Of a stretch of 64,000 nucleotides of DNA, positions 50,239 through 59,706 are shown piece by piece. Source of the stretch: Naegleria lovaniensis. Taxonomy: Eukaryota > Heterolobosea > Eutetramitea > Acrasida > Naegleriidae. Position numbers and translations under genes: made by a program. How positions within the stretch are numbered: position 1 is the first letter of the stretch; the number at the start of each line of letters is the position of its first letter. The notes beneath the pieces were generated by a model. It was given only the letters and a program-made list of their open reading frames with translations, was not told where the DNA came from and did no database searches. The stretch covers positions 56,467-120,466 of the forward strand of contig NW_025407858.1 in NCBI RefSeq assembly GCF_003324165.1, read 5' to 3'.

Positions 50239-51354
50239 ATGGTTCCAATAACATCATCCTTGTCCTCACTCAGTGTTTCTTCATCAGAAAGAACCAATAA
50301 CCAAGTCAATGATGATCATCTCATTCATTCTCCGACCACATGTAGAGGTTTTACACAAGATTTTACTGTTCGCAACAACCACGCTTCTCATAGAATGAAA
50401 GGAAAATGTCCCAATCATCGACTTGTCGTTCATCAAGAACAAACACAACAGAATGAACATGTAGTGGTCTATCCACCCACGAGCAATTTATCAACAAATA
50501 TTGGTGGATCACCATTGAAAGGTTGTTATCCACCAATGGAATATTCACCTACAACAGTCAAATGTCAAGATCAGCAACGTGAATACCAAAACAGTAACAA
50601 CATGCAAATAATGGCAACTAGTAGCAATCCCGTCAAAAGGTTCAGCTCTGTAACACCTTCCAGTAACAATCTCAACAACTATGCTTCATCAAATTCCATT
50701 TCATCCTCCACGACACACAACGCAAGCAATTTCGCCACTTTTCAACATTCACCTCAAATTATTCGATGGAATTACAAAAAGACCTCCTCTCCTCCTTCCA
50801 TTATTTCATCCTCTTGCATGTCACCTTCTAACAAGATTTCAAAAAAACAACATTCCAAATTTGTGAATTATGGCTCCAGTAGTGGTCAATTGTATTTTAT
50901 TAACCAACCAAACAACACCACTCGTTCGAAATCTGTAACAACACCACCTGCGTCATCACCTCTCCTTCCTCCATCTCAAAATGTTAAAAAGTCACCCCAA
51001 CCATTGCATACTCGTCGAGGAAAAATTAAGGAATATGTATTTGTAAAGCAGTTCAAGAAGGAAGACTTGAATCAAGAACAACAAGAAAAAGCTGCATCAC
51101 CCATGTCTTCTTCATCCAATAGTGTTTCGTCATTGGGAAATTCACAACAAGAAAAAGACCTGGATTTCCCTCGATGTACTTCAATGAACAACCATTCACC
51201 CATGAATACAACGAATACGGACAGTATCCATGTAGTAATTGCAAATGATTCGTCGTTGGTTCCATCAATTTCAACCTCTGTCGAGAATAATGGAACGCAA
51301 CACAAACCCTCCATGGTGAGAACATCCATCTCATGGGCTGAAATTTTGAATTGA
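50239..51354 (+). CDS. Uncharacterised Ser/Pro/Asn-rich protein
   Basis: 371 aa from ATG 50239 (the frame opens at a TTG 18 nt earlier). It is Ser/Asn/Pro/Gln-rich throughout and probably disordered, with two short ordered-looking stretches: SPQIIRWNYKK and the basic GKIKEYVFVKQFKKEDLN near residues 265-285. It ends in RTSISWAEILN. The DNA encoding that end recurs 280 bp downstream. No domain is recognised; the composition suggests a regulatory or RNA/protein-binding factor, but nothing firm. Confidence 0.6.
   Translation: MVPITSSLSSLSVSSSERTNNQVNDDHLIHSPTTCRGFTQDFTVRNNHASHRMKGKCPNHRLVVHQEQTQQNEHVVVYPPTSNLSTNIGGSPLKGCYPPMEYSPTTVKCQDQQREYQNSNNMQIMATSSNPVKRFSSVTPSSNNLNNYASSNSISSSTTHNASNFATFQHSPQIIRWNYKKTSSPPSIISSSCMSPSNKISKKQHSKFVNYGSSSGQLYFINQPNNTTRSKSVTTPPASSPLLPPSQNVKKSPQPLHTRRGKIKEYVFVKQFKKEDLNQEQQEKAASPMSSSSNSVSSLGNSQQEKDLDFPRCTSMNNHSPMNTTNTDSIHVVIANDSSLVPSISTSVENNGTQHKPSMVRTSISWAEILN
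51315..51343 (+). repeat. 29-bp direct repeat, copy 1 (inside the coding end)
   Basis: The block starting ggtgagaacatccatctc and ending ctgaaa, with one mismatch, recurs at 51597-51625. This copy encodes the VRTSISWAE end of the Ser/Pro-rich protein. Confidence 0.9.
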
Positions 51355-51596
51355 ATTATTCAATGCCATTGAGGGGACGTTTTACATTAAAGTTGTTGGT
51401 CATTAATGTTGTCTTTGGACATGGTTTCAACAATTTTACATCCAGGATTTGAGTTCCAAGACTTTCAAGATCCCGTCCATAAAATCAAGAGAATTACCAA
51501 TCGTTTCCCTTATTACAAACCTTGTTGACTAGCTCGATAATTTGAATGATTAACATTGAATTCTAAGAAAATATCGTTACCAGCAAAAGAAATCAC

Positions 51597-51625
51597 GGTG
51601 AGAACATCCATCTCATGGTCTGAAA
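51597..51625 (+). repeat. 29-bp direct repeat, copy 2 (next to the 5S gene)
   Basis: 28 of 29 bases match 51315-51343. It lies 30 bp from the 3' end of the minus-strand 5S rRNA gene and keeps the reading frame of the peptide VRTSISWSE in a short open frame (51556-51744), which may be a duplicated exon end. Confidence 0.88.
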
Positions 51626-51650
51626 CAACGTACCACGGATATGTACAGGC

Positions 51651-51655
51651 AAAAA
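51651..51655 (-). terminator. Pol III T-run terminator of the 5S gene
   Basis: Five consecutive Ts on the transcribed strand immediately follow the closing stem of the 5S rRNA, as expected for RNA polymerase III. Confidence 0.85.
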
Positions 51656-51773
51656 GGCTACAGCACTGCAGGTTCCCAAGTTGTCTCCAACCTCAGTACT
51701 GGTGCAGCTCGACGATGCTTAACTTCTCAAATCGGACGGGATGAGGTGCATTCATCGTGATATGGCCGTAGCC
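51656..51773 (-). rRNA. 5S ribosomal RNA gene
   Basis: On the minus strand the 118-nt sequence begins GGCTACGGCCATATCACG and ends in TGCTGTAGCC, so the 5' and 3' ends pair as helix I. Internal landmarks match eukaryotic 5S rRNA: CCCGTCCGATTTGAGAAGTTAAGC in loop B/helix III (the box A/C promoter region) and the AGTACTGAGGTTGGAGACAACTTGGGAA-type helix IV/loop E region. It ends in a Pol III T-run. It sits alone between protein genes, not in an obvious 5S array, 34 bp from the 3' end of the neighbouring minus-strand gene. Confidence 0.95.
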
Positions 51774-51807
51774 ATCCAAAACCAAGTTTTCATTCCATTA
51801 AACAGCA

Positions 51808-52593
51808 CTAAGGCAATTCTTGGTTGTGTTTGCCTAGAAATGCTCCAAAATAACACTGTTCCCATCTCTTTCGGTACAATTCATCGCTATAGTTGTTGAC
51901 ATATCCATGAGATTCAAGGGCTTGTGAACAGATTTCTTCATCTTTCTGAGACACGAATGGCAAGTGTTTCATGACGCCACTATGTTGTTTCACTGCCTCT
52001 AAAACAAATTCTCTATCATGCACAAATTCAGGCGTCATGAAACCCCCGCTAATTTTGATTAATTGAAGTACAAAGTCTTTGTCTATTTTGAGCTCTGGGG
52101 AAACGTGTTGTAGCGCAAACGAAGTGTCGATAATTGCCTGCGTCACAACTTGTTTGTCTTTTTTAAGATCGTCTGAGGCATATCGTAATGAATCACCATT
52201 GGCTCTCACAGCGGTCAACATAACGTCCTTGTCATTCCTCAGTTCTTGTGGCACGTACTCAAGCGTATAGTTGGTTTTAACTGCTTCCATGACAATATCC
52301 TTGTCATGCTTGAGCTCGTCACAAGCATCACGCAGAAAAATCCCTTTTTTCTTAACCGCATATAACATTACTTCCTTGTCGCGCTTTAACTCTGGTGACA
52401 CATACTCGAATGCATCTACATTTTGCTTTAGTATTTCCATAACAAAAGATTTGTCATTCTTGAGTTCGTTTGAAGCAAATTCCATCGATCCCTCATCTTG
52501 TTTTACCGCATGCATTACAACTTCTTTGTCGTTTCTTAGTTCATCAGAAGCAAGTTTTAAGGCAACTCCACAACGTTGCACAATGTAGATCAT
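51808..52593 (-). CDS. DUF4116-repeat protein
   Basis: 261 aa from ATG 52593. Five to seven tandem units of about 24-25 residues follow the pattern A-x-x-(L/Y)-A-S-x-E-L-(R/K)-x-D-K-E-V-V-(M/L)-x-A-V-K, the DUF4116 repeat found in many protist and giant-virus proteins. The last unit is degenerate, followed by a Tyr/Trp-rich end. The function of the repeat is unknown. There is no signal peptide and no catalytic motif. The stop is 34 bp from the 5S gene on the same strand. Confidence 0.85.
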   Translation of the reverse strand: MIYIVQRCGVALKLASDELRNDKEVVMHAVKQDEGSMEFASNELKNDKSFVMEILKQNVDAFEYVSPELKRDKEVMLYAVKKKGIFLRDACDELKHDKDIVMEAVKTNYTLEYVPQELRNDKDVMLTAVRANGDSLRYASDDLKKDKQVVTQAIIDTSFALQHVSPELKIDKDFVLQLIKISGGFMTPEFVHDREFVLEAVKQHSGVMKHLPFVSQKDEEICSQALESHGYVNNYSDELYRKRWEQCYFGAFLGKHNQELP

Positions 52594-52738
52594 GACTTCT
52601 CTAGAGATTGGAAAGAAATCTGTATCCCGTTGTTGTTGCTGATCGCTTTAAGTTGGTCATTGTGGAATAGCAATTAACCCGGTTAAATACTTTCTTGTAA
52701 CGTTTGGAATTTTTTTCAAAATTTAAAAAAACAACAAA

Positions 52739-53812
52739 ATGTCAAGTCGAAAGAACTCGGATGATGAGTTTGGAGAGGAAGTGTCCGAGGAGGAAATGTT
52801 AGAAGAGGAAGATGAAGAAGAAAATAATTCGCAGCAGGAAATTCAAGACTTTTCTTCTTTAGCTAGTTCAAGCCAATCTGATACCACTATTCAAATTGCC
52901 AATATCGGAGATGATGACCGTCCATCTTCGGATGATGATGATAACGCCTATGTCATGGGAATTGATGAAGCTGGAAGAGGACCAGTGATTGGACCACTTG
53001 TTTATGCCTCCATGTTTTGCAAAACCAAATATAATACTGATAATTTCTTGAGAAAGACATTTAAAGTGAATGATTCTAAAAAACTGACTGCAAAAACAAG
53101 AAACACTATTTTCGATTTACTTCGCCAAAATGCGAAAATTGTGCATTACATGACGTGTATCATTACTTCTGATGAAATCTCTCACAAGATGCTTTCTAGG
53201 AAAAAGTACAATCTCAATCTCATTTCACATGATTGTGCCATTCATTTAATTAAAACGGCCAGTGAAGCACTCAACAAAAAGGGAAAGTATTTGAAAGAGG
53301 TCTATATTGATACAGTGGGAGATCCAACAAAATATCAAACCAAACTTCAAGAGAAATTTCCTGAAATTGAAAAAATTGTGGTCGATAAGAAAGCAGATTC
53401 TAAATATCCAGTGGTTGGAGGAGCTTCTATTGTAGCCAAAGTTAAACGAGATGAAATCATTGATTCCATTCAATCCAAGAAATACCCCAAGCTCAAAATG
53501 GGAAGTGGTTACACCTCTGACAAGTACACTAAGGAATTCTTGAGAAAGACACTCGATCCTGTATTTGGATACGATCACCACGACGTACGATTCAGTTGGG
53601 CTACTATTAAAAAGCTATTAGGTGACACGGCAGTGAATGTAGAATGGGAAGACGACGGTGACGATGATGATATGGGAGAGAATGCTTTTGAGAGTCCCTA
53701 CGCAACAAGATCACAAACAAAACTTTCCTTCCACATTGGAGCTGCAGAAACTCAAAGACATCGAATCGATTTCATGAGTAATAGAAAAATAGAGCTGGTC
53801 TCTGACTTTTAG
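52739..53812 (+). CDS. RNASEH2A: Ribonuclease H2 catalytic subunit A
   Basis: 357 aa. A Glu/Asp/Ser-rich head of about 65 residues is followed by the type 2 RNase H core: GIDEAGRGP at 74-82 (first catalytic Asp/Glu), NDSKKLTAKTR, YIDTVGDP, KYPVVGGASIVAKVKRD and the GSGYTSD loop. RNase H2 cuts RNA in RNA:DNA hybrids and removes single ribonucleotides misincorporated in DNA. The C-terminal tail after about residue 300 is Asp-rich and then ends in SQTKLSFH-type residues that only loosely recall a PCNA-binding box. No introns. The next gene follows 60 bp downstream on the same strand. Confidence 0.95.
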   Translation: MSSRKNSDDEFGEEVSEEEMLEEEDEEENNSQQEIQDFSSLASSSQSDTTIQIANIGDDDRPSSDDDDNAYVMGIDEAGRGPVIGPLVYASMFCKTKYNTDNFLRKTFKVNDSKKLTAKTRNTIFDLLRQNAKIVHYMTCIITSDEISHKMLSRKKYNLNLISHDCAIHLIKTASEALNKKGKYLKEVYIDTVGDPTKYQTKLQEKFPEIEKIVVDKKADSKYPVVGGASIVAKVKRDEIIDSIQSKKYPKLKMGSGYTSDKYTKEFLRKTLDPVFGYDHHDVRFSWATIKKLLGDTAVNVEWEDDGDDDDMGENAFESPYATRSQTKLSFHIGAAETQRHRIDFMSNRKIELVSDF

Positions 53813-53872
53813 TCCAAACTATTAAACATTGACACCAAATTCTGGAAATTCCATTTCAAGCAAAAGAAAAAA

Positions 53873-54749
53873 ATGACGAGAAGACGAATTCCAGCAAAGA
53901 GTTCCAAAAGATCCAAGAAGGAAATAATTTCGAGCGACGATGAGGACACAGAAACCGACGTTGTTTGCAATAATGATCATCATGTTGATGAAATTAAACA
54001 CAAGAGAAATCATTCAGACCATTACATGACGATGGATGATCAAGACGATGCAATTATTATTATTTCCGAAGATCATGATGATGATTCAACTCAACCCCGA
54101 AGGAGTACACGACAAGTTAAAAAACCAAAACGTAGCGATGAAATGGAAGAAGAGATCACTGTACAAAAGAAAGAAGCATCTTTTGGAAAGAAAGGAGCTA
54201 AATCTAACTATGCGTATGTGTTTATTGATATGGAATATTCATCGGATGAATGATCACAAAATAATTGCAAATATTTCTTTGAAAATAATTTAACTCAGCA
54301 ATCAGGTGGCAAGATTGTTTTACAAAAATTCTGTTTTGAACAAAGTTAACTTGGAGGTAAATAACAATACTGAGATGATTTGACCTAATTGAATTTCTCT
54401 CATCAAATATTTGTAGGATATATTTTCATACGATATTTACAAACTGTTAAACGAAGAGCATCAAAAATATCTGACACAGTTTTTAGTGCAGGATGGTGTG
54501 GATGTTGATGAGCAAGGTTTTGCTAAACGAAAAATGTTTTTAGATCCTAATTTTAAGGCGTCCATTTCAGAGTTTGAGAGGTTGCTTTCAGAAGGTTATT
54601 TAAACACCTCAAAAAAATTCAAAGATGTCATTGAAAACGTGATTGAGGTAAATCAGAAGAAGGGATACGTGGAAGAAGGTATGGAAAGCTACTGGCTAGC
54701 AAATGCAGACAAAATTGATACTTCATGGGTAAAAAATTTGGAAGATTAA
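53873..54749 (+). CDS. DEUBAD/ASXH-like domain protein, three exons
   Basis: Exons 53873-54213, 54299-54356 and 54417-54749 (introns 85 and 60 nt, GTATGT..CTCAG and GTAAAT..TGTAG) encode 243 aa. The N-terminal 110 residues are alternately basic and acidic (RRRIPAKSSKRSKK, IIIISEDHDDD), with an RSTRQVKKPKR nuclear-type signal. The spliced part NQVARLFYKNSVLNKVN, IFSYDIYKLLNEEHQKYL, LDPNFKASISEFERLLSEG follows the helical pattern of the DEUBAD/Asx-homology fold, used in INO80, ASXL and RPN13 proteins to bind and regulate UCH-type deubiquitinases. The family call is made from helix pattern and spacing, so it is moderate. Confidence 0.65.
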
Positions 54750-54761
54750 AGAGTGAAAGAC

Positions 54762-54858
54762 CTTGAAAATTGTTTTCATTTTCAACATTTTCTCCGTTTA
54801 TTTACTTTGGTCTTGAAAATTGTTTGCATTTTCAACATTTTCTCCGTTTATTTACTTT
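54762..54858. repeat. 50-bp tandem duplication spanning a 3' end
   Basis: The block cttgaaaattgtttNcatttt ... tttatttactttt occurs twice, 50 bp apart (54762-54808 and 54812-54858), nearly identical. The second copy contains the stop codon (TTA at 54852-54854) of the minus-strand exonuclease gene, so the first copy is a duplicated piece of that gene's 3' end and UTR. Confidence 0.9.
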
Positions 54859-57551
54859 TTCATACTTTCAATCGTTTTTTGAATAAGGTTTTGTGCCTTT
54901 GCGATTGCATTTCTTGTTCCAATCAATAAAATTCTCTGTGTCGGCTCTCCCTTCTCTCCATAAATAAGTTTCACAATCTCACATCCAGAATTGGATTTAA
55001 TGCGACTCAATCCAGCGTTATTAACAAGCTTTCCTGCCTGTGACGAAGGTAGCTCAATGTGCTTCTCTCTTAACAACAATTCACTCACTTCCATAACTTC
55101 CTTGTACTGACCAATTAGAATAAAACCGCCATCACCAGCTCCCATTGAAACTGTTGGATATTGCATAATTAATTCTGCAATGTTCTTTCCCTTAGCTCCA
55201 ATAATCTTTCCCAAATAGTGTTTGGAGACATATTGCTCTGATTCTTCCGAGCTTAATGACACAAGTTTACAAAGTTGATCTCTGTCTTCATATTCAAAAT
55301 TACATTCTCGATCCAACTTTAAAGGAAAGAAAAACAATCTCATGTGTTGTTCTTTATGAGCATTATTTTCTGACTTGCTCTTGAAGAACGGATCGAGTGG
55401 TACATCCACATAGTAATATCCATCATCCATTTTCCCATATTTTGACATGTGTTGTTTGATATATTCTGGAATGTGTGGAAATTCAAAATCTCTCAAACAG
55501 CGATCATAGAGATGGCTTCTTCGTACAATGGTTGTGGACAGTGAAGAAGAATCTTTGGAGGGCTTGAATTTCTTGTTATACACAAATAATCGTTGCGTTT
55601 CGTAGAGGAATAACAAATGTTTCACATCCATTGAGGCACATTCAATTTGATCTTGACTCAATGGCCGAATCTTCCAATACAATTCTTGTTCGATCACATT
55701 TTTCTGAATTTCATATTTTGACGAATAGTCAATCATTGAAAAATCGTGCAACAATCTCACAAGACCCTTAATTTTGAAAAACGAGGAAACTGGATAATGA
55801 GATGTCATTACAAATTGATCCGTTGAAGCAGAAGGATAACTACTTGAAGCACTAGTTGATGGTATTGTATTCACATCACTTTCATCTGAACTTTGAGTAT
55901 TGTTTGTGGCTGAAGGAGATGTTTGCGGAGAGGTGTTTGGATAGCCAGACATGATACACCATCGTTGGTTAAAAACAATATCCAACGGTAAATAATTATT
56001 GGACTTGTTACCAGTTGGTAGTGGTTCAAAGATTTTCACAACATCTGATCCTTGAAAACGAGGACTCTTTGGAGAGGTTACTTCTCGTGAAATGTTCTTT
56101 ACAAGCTGTTGGATGTTTTTGCAAAGATCCTCCCAATTTGTGTTAATTTCGTGACATGTCAGTTCCTTGTTTTTCAAATATTGATCCATATTTCCTGAAA
56201 GCATTTCTAAAAACAGCTCAACATAATTTAGTCGAATAAGTGAATAAAAGAGATCAACACTCGTTTGGGTTTCTCGTTGTTGATGATGAGAGATCATGGC
56301 AAAAATAATCTTGTCAAACAACGTTGCAGTGTTGATAATCCCAAAATAATACAAATTAGAAATAAATATAATATTCAAATATCCAGTTCTTTCAAACATG
56401 TTTAGAGACACTAAATTTCTGACCAGTTCCGAGCTCATTGGAAGTATGGATGCATTGTTGTTACTTTCCTTGCTTGAGGTTTCAGGATCAAAGTAATTGT
56501 TTTGTAGATATTTTTCAAAATGAGCTTTTGAGAGAGTAGCATTAAATCGTTCCAAAGTTAATTTCAAAAGACTTTTCTTGAACTTGTTGATAAAATATTG
56601 CTTGTCCTTTCCAGATGCAAAGAATGTAATGTCATGCAATTTCTTTGACACATCTCGACACACTTTTGAGGCCATATGAGCATCTTTTCTGTCTTTTGAT
56701 TTAAGAGAATGAGCAGTATGAACAATGGCATTAGACCATGACTTGGCACACAATTTGAGTAAATCCGAAGAAATATCAGCATGTTTGGAAGAAATCTTTT
56801 TGATAAACTCTTCTAATTCAACAAAAATAAACTCTAGAATTGAGTCATAGGAGGAAGCATGAAAACTATTGGTCATGGCATCAAAGTAACAATACCATTT
56901 CACAAAATGACTCATGTAATGCGATTCAATAATACTGAGGTTTCTACTTGAAGTTTTTGGAATATTGTGGAGGATATGGCTTTGTTTGATACAAATATCT
57001 GCGACTTGAGTATCCCATGTGAAATTCAGACGTGTTCCATTCATTTGATAATAGAGTACATCCTCGTCTCTTCTTCCATCATGTATAATTTTCAAAACTC
57101 GAGTCGATTCTAATAGTTCACGCAAGTTGGTTTCATTGGCAAGAGTTTTACCACCGATCTTAAAAACATCAATAATATAAATATCAATTTTTTCTTTCTT
57201 GTTCAACAAGGTTGCTTTTCTATTGACAAGTGACAGTTGAATAATGCACAGGGTACCACTTTGTTTTTCCAAATCAGGAGATCCTTCACAATCTAACCCA
57301 ATACAAGGGGTATTGGTATTGAAGAGACGAGTTTGTGCATAATTTTTCGTTAAATCATTTTCATGTTGAGATGAATCTAATAAATCCTGAATGACATCTC
57401 TCAATAATTCGTTATATTTTTCAATGGAATCAATGAGATGAATGTCATGACCAATAGAGAGAATATTTTCACAATGACCTTCTTTGAAAATGGATTCGAC
57501 CACATTGTCATCATCATTATGAATGGTTTGTTGATGACTCGATAATAACAT
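54852..57551 (-). CDS. DEDD 3'-5' exonuclease domain plus KH domain protein (Egalitarian/EXD1-like)
   Basis: 899 aa, no introns. The N-terminal exonuclease domain has GLDCEG (Asp87/Glu89, Exo I), LKIIHDGRRDEDVL (Exo II) and a long insert-rich middle. The later DMVKHLLFLYETQRL-type helix (SMDVKHLLFLYE) may hold the last Exo motif. Near residues 775-850 is a KH domain with the GxxG loop in IIGAKGKNIAELI, and a second degenerate KH-like unit ends the protein. Egalitarian/EXD1-type proteins combine this exonuclease fold with RNA binding in RNA transport or piRNA biogenesis. Here catalysis depends on whether the split Exo III is intact, which I cannot judge. Start ATG at 57551. Confidence 0.78.
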   Translation of the reverse strand: MLLSSHQQTIHNDDDNVVESIFKEGHCENILSIGHDIHLIDSIEKYNELLRDVIQDLLDSSQHENDLTKNYAQTRLFNTNTPCIGLDCEGSPDLEKQSGTLCIIQLSLVNRKATLLNKKEKIDIYIIDVFKIGGKTLANETNLRELLESTRVLKIIHDGRRDEDVLYYQMNGTRLNFTWDTQVADICIKQSHILHNIPKTSSRNLSIIESHYMSHFVKWYCYFDAMTNSFHASSYDSILEFIFVELEEFIKKISSKHADISSDLLKLCAKSWSNAIVHTAHSLKSKDRKDAHMASKVCRDVSKKLHDITFFASGKDKQYFINKFKKSLLKLTLERFNATLSKAHFEKYLQNNYFDPETSSKESNNNASILPMSSELVRNLVSLNMFERTGYLNIIFISNLYYFGIINTATLFDKIIFAMISHHQQRETQTSVDLFYSLIRLNYVELFLEMLSGNMDQYLKNKELTCHEINTNWEDLCKNIQQLVKNISREVTSPKSPRFQGSDVVKIFEPLPTGNKSNNYLPLDIVFNQRWCIMSGYPNTSPQTSPSATNNTQSSDESDVNTIPSTSASSSYPSASTDQFVMTSHYPVSSFFKIKGLVRLLHDFSMIDYSSKYEIQKNVIEQELYWKIRPLSQDQIECASMDVKHLLFLYETQRLFVYNKKFKPSKDSSSLSTTIVRRSHLYDRCLRDFEFPHIPEYIKQHMSKYGKMDDGYYYVDVPLDPFFKSKSENNAHKEQHMRLFFFPLKLDRECNFEYEDRDQLCKLVSLSSEESEQYVSKHYLGKIIGAKGKNIAELIMQYPTVSMGAGDGGFILIGQYKEVMEVSELLLREKHIELPSSQAGKLVNNAGLSRIKSNSGCEIVKLIYGEKGEPTQRILLIGTRNAIAKAQNLIQKTIESMKK

Positions 57552-58760
57552 GTTTTGAAAATGTTAAAGTAGTAATAAAGAAAGGAAGAGTAATGAATAA
57601 TGAGTTGTGATCTTTTTCATCACCAGAGAGGATCTTTCAAAATTTAAATCAAAAATTATTGGAATGAGATCCAATGCATGAAATTATGGACGTGATGATA
57701 CTATTCAATGATCCGACCACAATTTATTCTCTCTGCAGAAAAACCGACAGATAGACGCAAGGCGATCGAGAGGTTTTTTTTTTTAATTAATGAAAAATAT
57801 GATGAAGATGGTGCAAATCCTCTAGAAATTACACTTGCACTGCGAGCGTAAAAATGAGCCGAATTTTTAATTAGTTTATTTATGATCCGCCAACATGTAT
57901 TGGCCACGAATTGTGTACAAATAGAGCTAATAATATTTGTGAATTTGATTTTACTTGTTCCGATGAGATCGTTACATCGTTCCTGACTGTTTTCAGAAAT
58001 TTTTTTTGGCCAAGCCTGCTCATAGTACATTGCCCACTGGCTCGTAGTGCATCGTAGTGGACGTTTGATTGGTGTATTAACATTTCTGGTGACGTTCGAG
58101 GACATGCACAAAGCCTGCTATGGCTACTATCATCACGAAGATCGTTGGCTCATAGTGCATTTTACTTTCTCGAGGAAATTGGGAACATTCAAAACTGGAG
58201 GTGAAGATGGAATGAATGCATGCCGAAACTTCACAATCTAAAATGATTTCAAATCTAAAAGTGCATAAACGACAAAATCAAGGTAGTTTTAACTTTCAAA
58301 GCCTTAGTAAACGATAATGATGCCAGAGAATCAACAACTTGGAATTTATACAACGCATCCTTGTTACTTGAAAGTTGAAAATCATCATGTCGTTGCGGAA
58401 ATTAACTGCATCTATAAACTCGTTCCTTGTCTTGATCCGAAAAGTAAAAATCAAACACAAATGGAGACAAAGAAGAACAATTTTGTGATTTCTATTCTGG
58501 TTCATTTTCAAGTTCAAATAGTATTCGGCAACTTTGAACCAATATTTGCACTTTTTGAGTTAATTCAATGGAAATGGTCATCAGCAGGGTAGAGACTAAA
58601 TTGAGTCAATTCTTGAGCACAACAGCGGTTACTATTAACTCTTAATTACGTAGCAATAGTGGATTGGGTTAAAACAACACATGTTGATGACCATGGATTC
58701 AACAGTATAGGAGAGAGTGAATACTTATCTTCATCAGAGAGATAAAAGTGTCAGTGCTAA
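57552..58760. other. Gene-poor region with a dispersed repeat
   Basis: 1.2 kb without a supported gene. It contains a T13 run at about 57776-57788, copy B of the dispersed repeat (58107-58168), and two related strings before it (ctcatagtacattg at 58019 and ctcgtagtgcatcg at 58040) that echo the repeat's ctcatagtgcattt. A minus-strand frame (58111-57701) and a plus frame (58317-58592, 91 codons) look like chance frames. Confidence 0.45.
58107..58168. repeat. Dispersed ~60-bp repeat, copy B
   Basis: Matches 19111-19169 with about 80% identity. The flanks differ, so the match is confined to this block. Confidence 0.65.
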
Positions 58761-59084
58761 CTTGTTGTTGTTGACAAGTTTTGCATCCCACAAACACTCC
58801 CTCTAAATTCCTCTCTCAATATCACAAAACATCAAACACCAATTTCACTTACCCCTTCTGATTTTCCAAGTCTTCCATGGTTTTCAATTGCTCATAAAAG
58901 ACAATGGATAAATTTTCATGAGTTCAATGAATTTGTAAAGATTCCTCTCCAAACAGAACACACCAACCAAAATACTTCATCCAATTTCTATTTGCAATCA
59001 AGGCCATCATCTATCATTGATCGTTTAGGGAGATTAAAACTGCAAATGAAAAATTTTTCTTTGCGAGATGAGTTTCACAAATGA
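58761..59084 (+). pseudogene. ATG-less coding-like segment
   Basis: 108 codons are open between TAA (58758-58760) and TGA (59082-59084). The translation looks like protein: ISLTPSDFPSLPWFSIAHK, QWINFHEFNEFVKI, SIIDRLGRLKLQMKNFSL. No ATG occurs before the last dozen codons and no good acceptor was found. The end (SIIDRLGRLKLQMK) faintly resembles the helix near the start of the propeller gene at 7206 (SVIDENLLKKLKMK), so this could be a decayed member of that family, or an internal exon. Confidence 0.35.
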
Positions 59085-59706
59085 AGAGAATCTCAGTTCG
59101 AGATCGATGATGGGTTCATTTCATTGTGTTTTCCGTATGTGTGGTTCTAACGAATGGCCTGCTTGTGCATAGAATCTCACCAAAGACTCCAACGTTGCCC
59201 ATTCTGGTATTCTACTCCAAGAGTAGTATGAGTAAAGACTCTTTTAGTTCGACAAATGTCACCACAAAAATCGCATGCGCTCTTTCTTTCAATATCGAGA
59301 AGAAGGCTTGAGTGTGTGGGAGTGCAATAAAGTCACTCGACTCGACGCAACCCATGTCCCAAATAAACACAAAAAAAACCAACACAACAATACGCGCCAA
59401 CAAGCAGTTGCTGATAGTAGTAGTCTGCCTCACTCCTCCCATCATCGAAGCCTCTCTCCCTTTTCCGAGACACGATCACACCATATTATCATCAACACAA
59501 GCCTTGTTGTTCAGCCAACATCATTACTCCCATAACACTTGTTATTCTGTTATATAAAACCATACCACCATCACCACCAACACAAATTCGTGTGTTATCC
59601 AAATCGTCGAGAAAGCCTTGTAATTTTAAGGAACCTGATTCATCCTCACCCTCATCTGAATTCATATCATTATACCCACCACCAACAATAACACCACTCA
59701 TTACAA
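59085..59706. other. Upstream region of the Myb gene
   Basis: 620 bp with only short frames. The last 150 bp are C/A-rich with CACCA repeats and contain a TATA-like element, as expected of a strong promoter and leader. Confidence 0.45.
59553..59560 (+). promoter_or_regulatory. Possible TATA element of the Myb gene
   Basis: TATATAAA lies 147 bp before the ATG at 59707, followed by an A/C-rich leader without upstream ATG codons. Prediction only. Confidence 0.35.

Noticed and set aside
58040-58110. Possible tRNA-like element (gttcgaggac near tagtgcatcgtagtgg)
   Set aside because: The would-be T-arm does not pair and no acceptor stem closes the fold.
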